A stretch of DNA of 64,000 nucleotides from Rs1 sp038900335 (GCA_038900335.1 JBBMRB010000008.1:62001-126000); one strand, 5' to 3'; shown: positions 26,462 through 36,488, counted from the first letter of the stretch. The notes: generated from the letters alone by a model not told the origin. Numbers and translations: made by a program.

Positions 26462-28318
26462 ATGCAAAAACTAGAAAAACCTTTGATTGATGTAAAAAAT
26501 TTACATATTAATTTTATTGTCAACGAATCAGATATAAACGTCGTTAAAGACGTCAGCTTTTGTATACCCAAAGGCAAGACCGTCGCTATCGTTGGCGAAT
26601 CTGGATCGGGAAAATCTGTCACCGCACAGGCAATATTAGGTATCTTGCCATCAAACGGGCGCATATCTGGCGGCCAAATTAATTATGTTAAACAACAGCA
26701 AGTAATCGATATCGCGACTCTTGCACCTCGCTGTAAAGAAATGCAATCTTTGCGTGGCGATGAAATTAGCATTATTTTTCAAGAGCCAATGGTATCACTC
26801 TCACCTGTTCATACCCTACTAGATCAAATTGGTGAAGCTCTCATTTTGCATCGCAAAGTAGGCAGGCAAGAGGTAAGAGCAAAAGTTAAAGAAATGCTGG
26901 CAAAAACGGGCTTTCCTGACCCTGAACGCGCTTTAACGCAATATGCGTTTGAACTCTCAGGCGGCTTGCGTCAGCGAGCAATGATTTCAATGGCGCTCAT
27001 TTGCCAACCCGCTCTGCTCATTGCCGATGAGCCGACCACCGCATTAGACGTCACAATCCAAGCGCAAATTCTGCAGCTCATTAAGTCATTACAGCAAGAG
27101 TTTGAAATGTCGGTGTTGTTAATCACACATGATTTAGGCGTTGTTGCCAATATGGCTGATGATGTGGTGGTTATGTTCCAGGGTGAGGTGGTAGAGCGCG
27201 GCCCGATTAAAGCGCTATTTGAAAACCCTCAACATCCCTATTTGAAAGCGTTATTTGCCGCTATTCCTCGTTTTAATATGGCGCTTGATGAGCGCTTAAT
27301 TTCACTGCGCCCGATAGAGCATAAAGATGGTGAATTTTGTAATACACGTATTGCTTGGACTGAGCAGCAGCAAAGCGTCGGCCCTCATCTTAAAATAGAG
27401 AATCTATCGCGTGAATACACGGTACGCCATGGCAATTGGCAAAAGCAAAGTAAAACGACAAAAGCGGTTAGTGATTTCAACCTAGACATTGCTGTCGGTG
27501 AATCTTTTGGTTTAGTTGGCGAAAGTGGTTGCGGAAAAACCACTTTGAGTAAGCTGTTAATGCAAGCATTAAAGCCCACCAGCGGCTGTATTACCTACAA
27601 TGATAGAGGTACACTTAGAAACCTTTGTGAAGAAAACGAGCAGCAATTACGCGAATTTAGACCGAAAATGCAATTTGTTTTCCAAGACCCTTTTAGCTCA
27701 TTAAGCCCAAGAATGACCATTTTGGATATCTTGCGAGAACCTTTTATTATTCACGATATTGGCGATTTACAATGGCAGAGCCAACGCGCTTGTGAGCTAA
27801 TGAAAATGGTCGGTTTGGATGAAAAAATGCTCAGCCGCTACCCTCACAGTTTTTCAGGTGGCCAGCGTCAACGCATTAGTATCGCAAGAGCACTGGCTTT
27901 AGAGCCCGACTTACTGATTCTTGATGAGCCGGTATCCGCTCTTGATGTGTCAGTGCAGGCACAAATACTCAACTTACTCAAAGATCTACAACAAGAGTTG
28001 GGGTTAACTTATTTGTTTATCAGCCACAACCTGGCGGTTGTCGATTACATTGCTGACAGAATAGGCGTCATGTGTCGTGGCCAGTTGATTGAAATTGCGC
28101 CTCGCGATGTTCTTTTCAAAGAAGCTAAACACCCTTACACTCACGCCTTACTCGCTGCTATTCCATTTGCTGATTTAAACAATTTGCTAGATCACTCACT
28201 ACTTGATAGAGCTCATATGGAACCTCAACACTGGCCTGAACCCTATCGGCTGAGCGATACGAACCCTGGTGTGTTAAAGCATTGTTCCGCTCAACACTAT
28301 GTCAGAGAGAGCCACTAA
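26462..28318 (+). CDS. yejF: Peptide ABC importer, duplicated ATP-binding protein (YejF-like)
   Basis: 618 residues comprising two complete ABC domains in one chain. Domain 1 has Walker A GESGSGKS, signature LSGGLRQRA and Walker B LLIADEP. Domain 2 has GESGCGKT, FSGGQRQRISIA and LLILDEP. Oligopeptide-type C-terminal segments (HPYLKALFAAIP, HPYTHALLAAIP) follow each domain. It energises the importer encoded by the next three genes. In E. coli yejABEF the ATPase gene is last; here it is first. The stop overlaps the next start (TAATG). Confidence 0.93.
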   Translation: MQKLEKPLIDVKNLHINFIVNESDINVVKDVSFCIPKGKTVAIVGESGSGKSVTAQAILGILPSNGRISGGQINYVKQQQVIDIATLAPRCKEMQSLRGDEISIIFQEPMVSLSPVHTLLDQIGEALILHRKVGRQEVRAKVKEMLAKTGFPDPERALTQYAFELSGGLRQRAMISMALICQPALLIADEPTTALDVTIQAQILQLIKSLQQEFEMSVLLITHDLGVVANMADDVVVMFQGEVVERGPIKALFENPQHPYLKALFAAIPRFNMALDERLISLRPIEHKDGEFCNTRIAWTEQQQSVGPHLKIENLSREYTVRHGNWQKQSKTTKAVSDFNLDIAVGESFGLVGESGCGKTTLSKLLMQALKPTSGCITYNDRGTLRNLCEENEQQLREFRPKMQFVFQDPFSSLSPRMTILDILREPFIIHDIGDLQWQSQRACELMKMVGLDEKMLSRYPHSFSGGQRQRISIARALALEPDLLILDEPVSALDVSVQAQILNLLKDLQQELGLTYLFISHNLAVVDYIADRIGVMCRGQLIEIAPRDVLFKEAKHPYTHALLAAIPFADLNNLLDHSLLDRAHMEPQHWPEPYRLSDTNPGVLKHCSAQHYVRESH

Positions 28319-30219
28319 TGAAATTTATATTATCATCTGTATTGATCTGTAGCTGTTTGCTGTCCTCATTAAGTGCTGTTGCTCAACTACTACCGGAAAT
28401 CCCCTCTCTTGAGCAAGCCGTCAAAGACGGAACGCTGCCTGCAATGCAGCAAAGATTGCCGATTAATCCAGCTAAAGCTGATTTTACTAATAAAACCATT
28501 GGCCAATATGGCGGCAGCATCCGCATGCTAATGGGTAAGTCAAAAGACATCAGAATGATGACAGTCTACGGCTATGCCCGTTTAGTTGGCTACGATGAAA
28601 AGTTACAGCTTAAAGCTGATATTTTAGAGAAAGTGGACGTTGAAGAAGGTCGTATCTTCACACTGCATTTAAGAGCTGGACACAAATGGTCCGATGGCGT
28701 CGAGTTCACTAGTGAGGACTTTCGGTTTTTTTGGCAAGATATCGCCACTCATCCAGTATTATCACCTTATGGCCCTCCTCATGAGATGATGAGATCAGAA
28801 AAAATCCCGTTATTTGAAGTCATCGATAAATATACAGTACGCTACACATGGCAACAGCCTAACCCTTATTTTTTACCTGCTTTAGCAGGGCCTAGCCCGC
28901 TCTTTATCTATATGCCTGCCCATTATATGAAGCAGTTTCATGCGGATCACACCAGCAAAGATGAAATGGAACACCAAATTGAACTCGCCAAAAAACGTAA
29001 TTGGCGAGGCGTTTTTGTCAGCAAAGGCCGACAGTACAAATTAACGAACCCTGAACTTCCAACCCTGCAGCCTTGGGTTAACACCACATCTTTACCGTCA
29101 GAGCGCTTTGTCTTTAAACGCAATCCCTTCTTTCATCGAGTCGATCCACAAGGTCAGCAGCTACCTTATGTCGACGAAATTATTATGAATATATCTTCAA
29201 GTGGTTTAGTGCCTGCGAAAACCGGCTCTGGGGAATCTGACTTACAAGCACGCTATTTGCGCTTAGATAATTACACTTTCTTAAAGGCTGGCGAGAACAA
29301 TAATAATTACAAAGTAAATTTATGGGGCACAGGACGTGGCGCTCACATTGCGCTATACCCTAACTTGACAGCAAAAGACCCTAAATGGCGAGCTCTGATG
29401 CAAAATGCAGATTTTAGACGCGCCCTCTCTTTAGGTGTCAATCGCGAGGAAATAAACCAAGTTATTTACTTTGGACTGGCCCTGCCTATGGTCAACACTG
29501 TGCTGCCAGATAGCCCGTTATATAAAGAAAAATATGCTCAATCCTACGCACAGTTTGACCCTGTATCGGCCAACAAATTACTCGACACCATAAACCTGCA
29601 TAGAAGGGATGCCAGAGGTATTCGATTATTCCCCGACGGCTCCCCTGTTGAAATTCTAGTGCAAACCGCCGGTGAGAGTACGGAAGAAACCGATGTATTA
29701 GCGCTAGTAAAGGATAACTGGCGCCGTATTGGTATTCAAATGTACATTAAGCCGATTCAGCGCGAAGTGCTGCGCAATAGAATATTCTCAGGTGCAGCTA
29801 TCATGACTACTTGGTTTGGTTTACCCAACGGCTTACCTGTCGCCCAAATGAGCCCTCAAGAGCTGGCCCCTACTCGTCAAGATCAGCTTGCATGGTCGCA
29901 GTGGGGGCGTCACTATGAAACGAAAGAGGGTGAATCACCAACATTGCCTAAGGTAAAAAAACTCGTTGAGCTCAACGAAGCGTGGACGAGAGCCGCGACT
30001 GATGATGAGAAAACTGAAATATGGCATCAGATGTTAGAAATTCATGCATCCCAGGTGTATTCTATTGGCCTAGTCAGCGCTATTTTGCAGCCTCTTGTGG
30101 TTAATAAAGCGTTGCGCAATGTCCCTGAAAAAGGTTTTTTCAACTGGGACCCCGGTGCATTTTTTGGTATCTACAACATGCCAAGCTTTTGGTATGCAAC
30201 AGATAAGGAGCCAAAATAA
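28318..30219 (+). CDS. yejA: Peptide ABC importer, periplasmic family 5 solute-binding protein (YejA-like)
   Basis: 633 residues. The start is ATG 28318 (MKFILSSVLICSCLLSS), giving a typical signal peptide cleaved near AVAQ. The mature protein has the SBP_bac_5 layout: YGYARLVGYDEKLQLKADI, FTLHLRAGHKWSDGVEFTSEDFRF and the second-lobe region NADFRRALSLGVNREEIN. Family members bind oligopeptides or peptide-nucleotides such as microcin C. It is unusually long for family 5 (typically 500-600), with a C-terminal stretch rich in aromatic residues. It overlaps its neighbours by one base at each end. Confidence 0.9.
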   Translation: MKFILSSVLICSCLLSSLSAVAQLLPEIPSLEQAVKDGTLPAMQQRLPINPAKADFTNKTIGQYGGSIRMLMGKSKDIRMMTVYGYARLVGYDEKLQLKADILEKVDVEEGRIFTLHLRAGHKWSDGVEFTSEDFRFFWQDIATHPVLSPYGPPHEMMRSEKIPLFEVIDKYTVRYTWQQPNPYFLPALAGPSPLFIYMPAHYMKQFHADHTSKDEMEHQIELAKKRNWRGVFVSKGRQYKLTNPELPTLQPWVNTTSLPSERFVFKRNPFFHRVDPQGQQLPYVDEIIMNISSSGLVPAKTGSGESDLQARYLRLDNYTFLKAGENNNNYKVNLWGTGRGAHIALYPNLTAKDPKWRALMQNADFRRALSLGVNREEINQVIYFGLALPMVNTVLPDSPLYKEKYAQSYAQFDPVSANKLLDTINLHRRDARGIRLFPDGSPVEILVQTAGESTEETDVLALVKDNWRRIGIQMYIKPIQREVLRNRIFSGAAIMTTWFGLPNGLPVAQMSPQELAPTRQDQLAWSQWGRHYETKEGESPTLPKVKKLVELNEAWTRAATDDEKTEIWHQMLEIHASQVYSIGLVSAILQPLVVNKALRNVPEKGFFNWDPGAFFGIYNMPSFWYATDKEPK

Positions 30220-31217
30220 TGCCTAGTTATATTGTTAAGCGCTGCCTAACGATGATCCCTACCTTGATCATTATCAGCATCCTTGTTTTTATTATTATCC
30301 AATTGCCCCCAGGTGACTATTTAGAGAGCTACATTGCTGAATTAGAGAGTCAGGGTGAGAGTGTTGATCCGCAAAAAATAGCTTTCTTACGCCAAGAATA
30401 TGGTTTAGACAAACCCTTATGGGAGCAGTATTATGTGTGGATTAGCGGTTTTGTTCAGGGCGATTTAGGCTACTCATTTGAGTATAACCTGCCGGTCGCT
30501 GAAGTCGTTGGCGATAAAATGTGGCTGACTATTGCTGTCTCATTTGTCACCATTTTCGTCACTTGGCTAATAGCCTTTCCCATTGGCATGTACTCTGCAA
30601 CACACCCCTATAGCTGGGGAGATTATGGCTTAACATTTTTAGGGTTCTTAGGCCTTGCAACACCAAATTTTCTACTGGCATTAGTCATGCTGTATTTGGC
30701 TAATCAATATTTTGGCACCTCTATTGGCGGCTTGATGGACAGCGAATATATAAATCAGCCCTGGAGCTTGGACAAAGCAAAATCGGTATTGGCGCACTTA
30801 TGGATCCCAGTCGTTGTTATTGGTACATCTGGTACAGCGGGAATGATACGCCGTTTACGTGCTAATTTAATGGATGAGCTGCGCAAACCTTATGTAGTAA
30901 CTGGCCGAGCTAAAGGCTTAGGTGAGTTCAAGTTACTAACAAAATACCCGTTGCGTTTATCATTAAATTTCTTTATTGCTGATATTGGCAGTTTATTGCC
31001 GAGTGTTATTTCAGGTGCTGAAGTAGTCGCTGTCGTTTTGTCACTACCGACAACAGGCCCTTTATTGCTATCGGCTCTGCAAAGCCAAGATATGTATCTT
31101 GCAGGGTCTTTTCTGATGTTTTTAGCGATACTCACCGTCGTCGGTGTACTAATCTCTGATATAGCGCTGGCGATGCTTGATCCACGAATTCGCTTACAAG
31201 GGGGAATGCAGAAGTGA
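30219..31217 (+). CDS. yejB: Peptide ABC importer, inner-membrane permease (YejB-like)
   Basis: 332 residues, six predicted membrane segments of the DppB/OppB type. The first helix, TLIIISILVFIIIQLPPGDYLESYI, carries the usual short periplasmic loop after it. FLRQEYGLDKPLWEQYYVWI follows and GRAKGLGEFKLLTKYPLRLSL is the EAA loop that contacts the ATPase. The start overlaps the preceding stop (TAATG) and the end overlaps the next gene by 4 bp, so the operon is tightly coupled. Confidence 0.93.
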   Translation: MPSYIVKRCLTMIPTLIIISILVFIIIQLPPGDYLESYIAELESQGESVDPQKIAFLRQEYGLDKPLWEQYYVWISGFVQGDLGYSFEYNLPVAEVVGDKMWLTIAVSFVTIFVTWLIAFPIGMYSATHPYSWGDYGLTFLGFLGLATPNFLLALVMLYLANQYFGTSIGGLMDSEYINQPWSLDKAKSVLAHLWIPVVVIGTSGTAGMIRRLRANLMDELRKPYVVTGRAKGLGEFKLLTKYPLRLSLNFFIADIGSLLPSVISGAEVVAVVLSLPTTGPLLLSALQSQDMYLAGSFLMFLAILTVVGVLISDIALAMLDPRIRLQGGMQK

Positions 31218-32362
31218 ACGAACATTGGGTCAGTGATAAACCTTTTAATCCCTACGCCAAAGATGAGCTAACGGATAAACAAAAAAAGTACTTCCTCGCC
31301 TCACAGTGGACCTTAGTCTGGTGGAAGTTCAAAAAGCATAAAGTAGCGATGTTTTCCGCTTTCTTTTTAATTGCTATCTATCTGGTGGCTTTTTGTGCTG
31401 AATTTTTTGCCCCTTATGCATTAGAGAACAGGCACACGAAAAAAATATATTCACCGCCGCAAGCAATCCACTTTTTTGCAGATGGCAGCCTAACCCGCCC
31501 TTATGTCCACGGCTGGTCGTATGAGCTCAACCTAGAAAAACTATTGCGTGAATACAAAGAAGATACCTCAGTGAAGCATCCTTTACGCTTCTTCTGCCAA
31601 GGTGATAAATACACGATGTGGGGCATTATCGAAGCTTCGACCCATTTAGTGTGTGTTGATCAGCCCGGTACACTATTTTTATTAGGGACGGATCGTTTAG
31701 GCCACGATATGCTCTCACGCATTATTTATGGCGCTAGAATTTCATTAACTATTGGCCTGTTAGGCATCGCTCTTAGCTTTACACTGGGTTTAACACTGGG
31801 TGGCCTCGCTGGGTTCTATGGCGGCTGGATTGACAGTTCAGTACAACGTGCCACTGAAATTATTCGCTCTTTCCCCGAATTGCCACTGTGGATGGCGCTC
31901 TCTGCATTATTGCCGCTTAGCTGGAGCCCTTTGTGGATATTTTTTGGTATCACACTGATTCTAGCCATGATGGATTGGACTGGCCTCGCTAGAGCAGTGC
32001 GCGCGAAGATTCTCTCACTCAGGGAAGAGGATTACACTTCTGCAGCAATGTTAATGGGAGCAAAACCTTCTCGTATCATCAAAAAGCACATGTTGCCTAG
32101 TTTTTTCAGCCACTTAATAGCTTCCGCTTCGCTTTCTATCCCCGCCATGATATTGGGTGAGACAGCCCTATCCTTCTTAGGTTTAGGTTTGCGTCCGCCT
32201 ATTACTAGCTGGGGAGTTTTATTAAACGAAGCGCAAAACATTAATAATGTTGCTGTCTACCCCTGGTTAATGCTGCCTGTCGTCCCTGTTATTTTTGTTA
32301 TTTTAGCATTTAATTTTATGGGAGATGGGTTACGTGATGCCGCTGACCCGTATAGCGACTAA
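31214..32362 (+). CDS. yejE: Peptide ABC importer, inner-membrane permease (YejE-like)
   Basis: 382 residues, DppC/OppC type. An N-terminal cytoplasmic tail and first membrane segment are followed by a large periplasmic insertion of about 100 residues (roughly 75-165). This is longer than in OppC and partly as in YejE. Then come the permease core with LFLLGTDRLGHDMLSRIIYGARISL and the EAA loop AAMLMGAKPSRIIKKHMLPSF. The GTG start (31214) overlaps the upstream stop in GTGA. It is the last gene of the yejFABE-like operon, 41 bp before the leader of the next importer. Confidence 0.92.
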   Translation: MNEHWVSDKPFNPYAKDELTDKQKKYFLASQWTLVWWKFKKHKVAMFSAFFLIAIYLVAFCAEFFAPYALENRHTKKIYSPPQAIHFFADGSLTRPYVHGWSYELNLEKLLREYKEDTSVKHPLRFFCQGDKYTMWGIIEASTHLVCVDQPGTLFLLGTDRLGHDMLSRIIYGARISLTIGLLGIALSFTLGLTLGGLAGFYGGWIDSSVQRATEIIRSFPELPLWMALSALLPLSWSPLWIFFGITLILAMMDWTGLARAVRAKILSLREEDYTSAAMLMGAKPSRIIKKHMLPSFFSHLIASASLSIPAMILGETALSFLGLGLRPPITSWGVLLNEAQNINNVAVYPWLMLPVVPVIFVILAFNFMGDGLRDAADPYSD

Positions 32363-32413
32363 CGACTAAAAAACGCTATTACTGACCTTCGCTCTACTGT
32401 GTATTGAGCATCG

Positions 32414-32435
32414 GTAATAGTGAATTATCTATTAC
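32414..32435. promoter_or_regulatory. Inverted repeat in the livG leader
   Basis: GTAATAG (32414-32420) and CTATTAC (32429-32435) form a perfect 7-bp inverted repeat, ending 7 bp before the AGGAGA ribosome site of livG. It may be an operator or a leader hairpin. Confidence 0.35.
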
Positions 32436-32457
32436 AATAATATTAGGAGAATTTTTC

Positions 32458-33294
32458 TTGATCAAAGTCGATTCGATTTCCAAACACTTTGGAGGAGTTC
32501 GAGCTATAGACGATGTGAGTTTTGAAATTAAAAAAGGCTCTATTACCGGTTTAATTGGCCCTAATGGCGCCGGCAAAACCACTATGTTCAACACTATTGC
32601 CGGTCTTCACAAGCCTACTCACGGTCGTATCTTACTCGACTCACAAGATATCAGCGGGCTTGACCCACATCAACTTTTTGACCGCGGTTTATTACGCACC
32701 TTTCAATTAGCTCATGAGTTTTCAACGATGACTGTTATTGAAAACCTGATGATGGTGCCAGCGAACCAGCTGGGTGAAACAATCACTAACACTTGGTTTC
32801 GCCGCAGCGCTATTAAAGCGCAAGAGCGAGAAATTAGAGCCAAAGCTGAAGAGGTAATTGAGTTTCTAAAAATAGGCCATGTTGCCCACGAGTTAGCGGG
32901 GAATTTATCCGGCGGTCAAAAGAAATTAATCGAGCTGGGCCGTACCATGATGGTCGACGCTAAAGTTGTATTATTAGATGAGGTGGGAGCGGGAGTCAAT
33001 CGTACCTTACTTGGTGAAATTGGTGACGCTATCCTGAAATTGAACAGAGAGCGTGGTTACACCTTTTGCATGATAGAGCATGATATGGATTTTATTTCTA
33101 GATTATGTGATCCCGTCATTGTCATGGCACAAGGCAAGCTACTTGCACAGGGCAGCGCCGAAGAAGTGACGAATAACGAGGCGGTAATCGAAGCGTATTT
33201 AGGTACCGGTTTGAAAAACAAAAACATCGGTGCTCCTATCGGCTCTCCTATTAATTCAGCTGTTAAGAATGACACAACAGGAGCGCAGATATGA
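32458..33294 (+). CDS. livG: Branched-chain-type amino-acid ABC importer, ATP-binding protein LivG-like
   Basis: 278 residues. The start is TTG 32458, preceded by AGGAGA with good spacing and giving the family N-terminus IKVDSISKHFGGVRAIDDVSF. Walker A is GPNGAGKTT, the signature LSGGQKKLIELGR and Walker B VVLLDEV with Gly instead of Pro after it (LLDEVGAGVN, as in one subgroup). The C-terminal tail of about 35 residues is extended and polar. It forms the ATPase heterodimer with the next gene product; their genes overlap by ATGA. Confidence 0.92.
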   Translation: MIKVDSISKHFGGVRAIDDVSFEIKKGSITGLIGPNGAGKTTMFNTIAGLHKPTHGRILLDSQDISGLDPHQLFDRGLLRTFQLAHEFSTMTVIENLMMVPANQLGETITNTWFRRSAIKAQEREIRAKAEEVIEFLKIGHVAHELAGNLSGGQKKLIELGRTMMVDAKVVLLDEVGAGVNRTLLGEIGDAILKLNRERGYTFCMIEHDMDFISRLCDPVIVMAQGKLLAQGSAEEVTNNEAVIEAYLGTGLKNKNIGAPIGSPINSAVKNDTTGAQI

Positions 33295-33995
33295 GCTATC
33301 TTGTTGGCAAAAACTTATCCGGAGGCTACGGCGGCCCTGATATTTTAAAAGGCTGTGATATTAATGTCGATAAAGGCGAAATTGTCGTCATAGTCGGCCC
33401 TAATGGTGCAGGTAAATCGACGGCGATGAAGTCCTTCCTCGGTATGTTGCAAATGACCGGCGGCAGTATTACTTTAGGCGATAAAGACATTATGCAGCTC
33501 ACCCCCCAAGAGCGCATTCGAGCAGGTATCGGCTTTGTTCCTCAAACTCATAATGTATTTACTGGCATGAGCGTCGAAGAAAATTTAGAAATGGGTGCCT
33601 TTATTCGCAGCGATGATATCAGCGATACTATCGAAGAGATTTATGAGTTATTCCCTATTTTAAAGCAAAAAAGACATCAAGCAGCTGGCGAGTTATCAGG
33701 TGGCCAGCGCCAACAAGTTGCTGTTGGTCGCGCCATGATGACCAAGCCGTCAGTATTAATGTTAGATGAGCCGACAGCGGGAGTATCGCCCATCGTAATG
33801 GATGAACTATTTGATCGTATTCTGGAGGTGCGCGCGAAAAACGTAGCGGTATTGATGGTCGAGCAAAACGCTCGCCAAGCATTAGAAATAGCAGATAGAG
33901 GTTATGTATTAGTTATGGGCGAAAATCGTTTCACTGGCACTGGTGCCCAATTGTTAGGGGATGACGATGTGCGCAAGTCATTCTTAGGAGGGTAG
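33291..33995 (+). CDS. livF: Branched-chain-type amino-acid ABC importer, ATP-binding protein LivF-like
   Basis: 234 residues. Walker A GPNGAGKST, signature LSGGQRQQVAVGRAMM, Walker B VLMLDEPTAG and the LivF-type FVPQTHNVFTGMSVEENLEMGA are all present. The protein pairs with the LivG-like ATPase. The start codon overlaps the upstream stop by 4 bp, and the livH gene begins 3 bp after its stop. Which solute is carried cannot be read from the ATPases. Confidence 0.94.
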   Translation: MSYLVGKNLSGGYGGPDILKGCDINVDKGEIVVIVGPNGAGKSTAMKSFLGMLQMTGGSITLGDKDIMQLTPQERIRAGIGFVPQTHNVFTGMSVEENLEMGAFIRSDDISDTIEEIYELFPILKQKRHQAAGELSGGQRQQVAVGRAMMTKPSVLMLDEPTAGVSPIVMDELFDRILEVRAKNVAVLMVEQNARQALEIADRGYVLVMGENRFTGTGAQLLGDDDVRKSFLGG

Positions 33996-33998
33996 ACC

Positions 33999-35021
33999 AT
34001 GCCTGAATTTCACGATATTTTAAACGCCCTCGTTTTAATGACAAATTATGTGTTTTTACCGGCGCTCACTTATGGCTCGCAACTGGCACTAGGAGCACTA
34101 GGTGTCACCTTGGTGTTTGGCATTTTAAGGTTCTCTAATTTCGCCCATGGCGATACCATGGCATTTGGGGCAATGGTCACCATTTTAATCACTTGGTGGC
34201 TGCAATCATTAGGACTTTCCTTAGGGCCTCTACCTACCGCTTTACTGGCACTGCCTTTTGGCATTGTCGCAACCGCCTTGTTTTTACTATTTACCGATAA
34301 ATACGTATATAAATATTATCGCGGTATCGGTGCCAAACCTATTACTTTTGTGATGGTTTCAGTCGGTGTGATGTTCATTATGAACGGTTTAGTGCGTTTC
34401 ATTATCGGCCCCTCTGATCAGCGCTTTGCCGATGGTGAACGCTTTATTTTTAAAGCGCGAGAATTTAAAGACTACACTGGTTTAGCAGAGGGTTTAGCTC
34501 TTCGCACCTCGCAGCTGATTACCATTGTCATCGCTATCTTACTGGTAGCTGCTCTGTTTTGGTTTTTACAGAAAACTAAAACGGGTAAAGCGATGCGAGC
34601 GTTTTCTGACAATGAGAACTTAGCGCTACTGTCTGGCATAGACCCGGATAAAGTCGTGCGTATTACTTGGATTTTAGCTGCCGTATTAGCAACCGTCGCC
34701 GGCGTGCTTTATGGCTTGGATAAAAGCTTTAAGCCCTTTGTTTATTTCCAGCTGCTGCTGCCAATATTTGCCGCGGCGATTGTCGGTGGTTTAGGTAAGC
34801 CTTTAGGCGCTATTGCCGGTGGTTTTATCATCGCTTTCTCCGAAGTCGCCATCACTTATGTCTACAAGAAGTTTCTAATTTACTTGCTACCCGAGCAACT
34901 AGAGCCTAACAGCTTGATGCAGCTACTGGCAACAGAGTATAAGTTTGCCGTCTCATTCGTCATTTTAGTATTAGTGTTGCTGATTAAACCAACCGGGCTT
35001 TTTAAGGGGAAAGTAGTATGA
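33999..35021 (+). CDS. livH: Branched-chain-type amino-acid ABC importer, permease LivH-like
   Basis: 340 residues, about eight membrane segments. GSQLALGALGVTLVFGILRFSNFAHGDTMAFGA is the LivH N-terminal signature and MRAFSDNENLALLSGIDPDKV the cytoplasmic coupling region. LivH proteins are usually nearer 290-310 residues; the extra length comes from a loop around residues 140-165 (RFADGERFIFKAREFKDYTG) and a longer C-terminal loop. It overlaps livM by ATGA. Confidence 0.92.
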   Translation: MPEFHDILNALVLMTNYVFLPALTYGSQLALGALGVTLVFGILRFSNFAHGDTMAFGAMVTILITWWLQSLGLSLGPLPTALLALPFGIVATALFLLFTDKYVYKYYRGIGAKPITFVMVSVGVMFIMNGLVRFIIGPSDQRFADGERFIFKAREFKDYTGLAEGLALRTSQLITIVIAILLVAALFWFLQKTKTGKAMRAFSDNENLALLSGIDPDKVVRITWILAAVLATVAGVLYGLDKSFKPFVYFQLLLPIFAAAIVGGLGKPLGAIAGGFIIAFSEVAITYVYKKFLIYLLPEQLEPNSLMQLLATEYKFAVSFVILVLVLLIKPTGLFKGKVV

Positions 35022-36397
35022 ATATATTAACCAATACTAAGCTGCGCCCTTTTACCGTGTTCGCTATTATGGCGATATTGCTGACATTTGTCGGCATCAC
35101 CCAATCGTGGGGAGTGGCATTAACCATCATCAACATGTGCATTATTTCGGCTATCATGACCCTAGGTGTCAATATCCAATGGGGCTATGCAGGCTTATTT
35201 AATGTCGGCATCATGGGCTTTTGTGCATTAGGTGGCGCTGCCGCAGTGCTAGTTTCTAGCGCTCCTGTTGAAGAAGCTATTGATGCAGGCGGCACTGATA
35301 TGGCATTAGCCTTATTATCTTTAGTCGCAGGGGCTTGTTTTGTTTATATTCTCAATAGAGCTTTAAAAGATAGACCCTTTCGCTATCTCACTACTTTTGT
35401 AGCGGCATTAGGTGTCTATTTTCTTGCAAGGCATTTTTACGACCCTGCCAGCGCTGCGATTGAAGCCGTTGATCCTGCTAAGACCGGTTATCTAGGGGGC
35501 ATGGGCTTACCTATTATCTTCTCGTGGCTAGTTGGCGGCCTATTTGCAGCCGGCGCAGCATGGTTTATCGGCAAGGTAACACTGGGCTTGCGCACTGATT
35601 ATTTAGCGATAGCTACCTTAGGCATAGCAGAGATCATTGTCGCGCTACTAAAAAATGAAGAATGGTTAACCCGTGGCGCTAAAAACGTTACCGCTCTAGA
35701 GCGCCCAGTACCTTTTGAGCTCGACTTACAACAAGCGAGCTGGTTTATTGATATGATCACTCGCTTTAATGCGAGCACATTAGATTTACTAGCTGGCGAT
35801 GAGCGCAGCGCGTTACTGCAATCTTTAGTGATGGATGCCTCCGGTATTTTTGTTAAGCTCTGCTACGCCGCGCTGTTTTTGATCGTGTTAGCACTGCTAT
35901 TTACTTTGGCTCAATTAGCGCTTAACTCCCCTTGGGGCAGAATGGTTCGCGCTATTCGTGACAATGAAACAGCGGCTGCGGCGATGGGTAAAGATATCAA
36001 AGCACGTCATTTGCAAATATTTATTTTAGGCTCTGCAGTGGTCGGTATTGCCGGCGCTATGATGACGACCTTAGATGGCCAATTCACCCCTGGTACATAC
36101 AACCCTTTACGCTACACTTTCCTTATTTGGGTGATGGTAATTGTCGGTGGCTCTGGCAATAATCTAGGCTCTATTTTAGGTGGCTTTTTAGTCTGGTTTA
36201 TCTGGATTGAAGCAGAACCTATGGGTACTTGGCTGATGTCAGTTATCACATCGGGGTTAGACCCGGCCAATGAACTGCGAATACATTTACTAGCAAGTGC
36301 GCAATACATGCGCTTGATGGTAATGGGTGCTGTGTTATTGTTGGTGTTACGCTACAGTCCTGGTGGCATTTTAGCCGAAAAATCAGCACGCAAATAA
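35018..36397 (+). CDS. livM: Branched-chain-type amino-acid ABC importer, permease LivM-like
   Basis: 459 residues, at the long end for LivM. The family core includes MTLGVNIQWGYAGLFNVGIMGF, LGLRTDYLAIATLGIAEII and MVRAIRDNETAAAAMGKDIKARHL. Two insertions stand out: a hydrophobic hairpin of about 60 residues after residue 90, and a periplasmic stretch of about 50 residues after NVTALERPV. Together with the LivH-like subunit it forms the membrane channel. A 13-bp hairpin follows the stop, before the binding-protein gene. Confidence 0.92.
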   Translation: MNILTNTKLRPFTVFAIMAILLTFVGITQSWGVALTIINMCIISAIMTLGVNIQWGYAGLFNVGIMGFCALGGAAAVLVSSAPVEEAIDAGGTDMALALLSLVAGACFVYILNRALKDRPFRYLTTFVAALGVYFLARHFYDPASAAIEAVDPAKTGYLGGMGLPIIFSWLVGGLFAAGAAWFIGKVTLGLRTDYLAIATLGIAEIIVALLKNEEWLTRGAKNVTALERPVPFELDLQQASWFIDMITRFNASTLDLLAGDERSALLQSLVMDASGIFVKLCYAALFLIVLALLFTLAQLALNSPWGRMVRAIRDNETAAAAMGKDIKARHLQIFILGSAVVGIAGAMMTTLDGQFTPGTYNPLRYTFLIWVMVIVGGSGNNLGSILGGFLVWFIWIEAEPMGTWLMSVITSGLDPANELRIHLLASAQYMRLMVMGAVLLLVLRYSPGGILAEKSARK

Positions 36398-36402
36398 CAG
36401 CT

Positions 36403-36443
36403 AGAAATTACAGTGTCTAATTAAAACTAGCACTGTAATTTCT
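36403..36443 (+). promoter_or_regulatory. Strong hairpin between livM and livJ
   Basis: AGAAATTACAGTG (36403-36415) pairs perfectly with CACTGTAATTTCT (36431-36443). There is no following T-run. In transporter operons such structures often protect one segment of the message, here probably balancing permease against binding-protein levels; that role is inferred. Confidence 0.6.
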
Positions 36444-36488
36444 CAATTGTCTGTGTAAGAATCAAGCTTGTAAAAAACAATAATTAAT

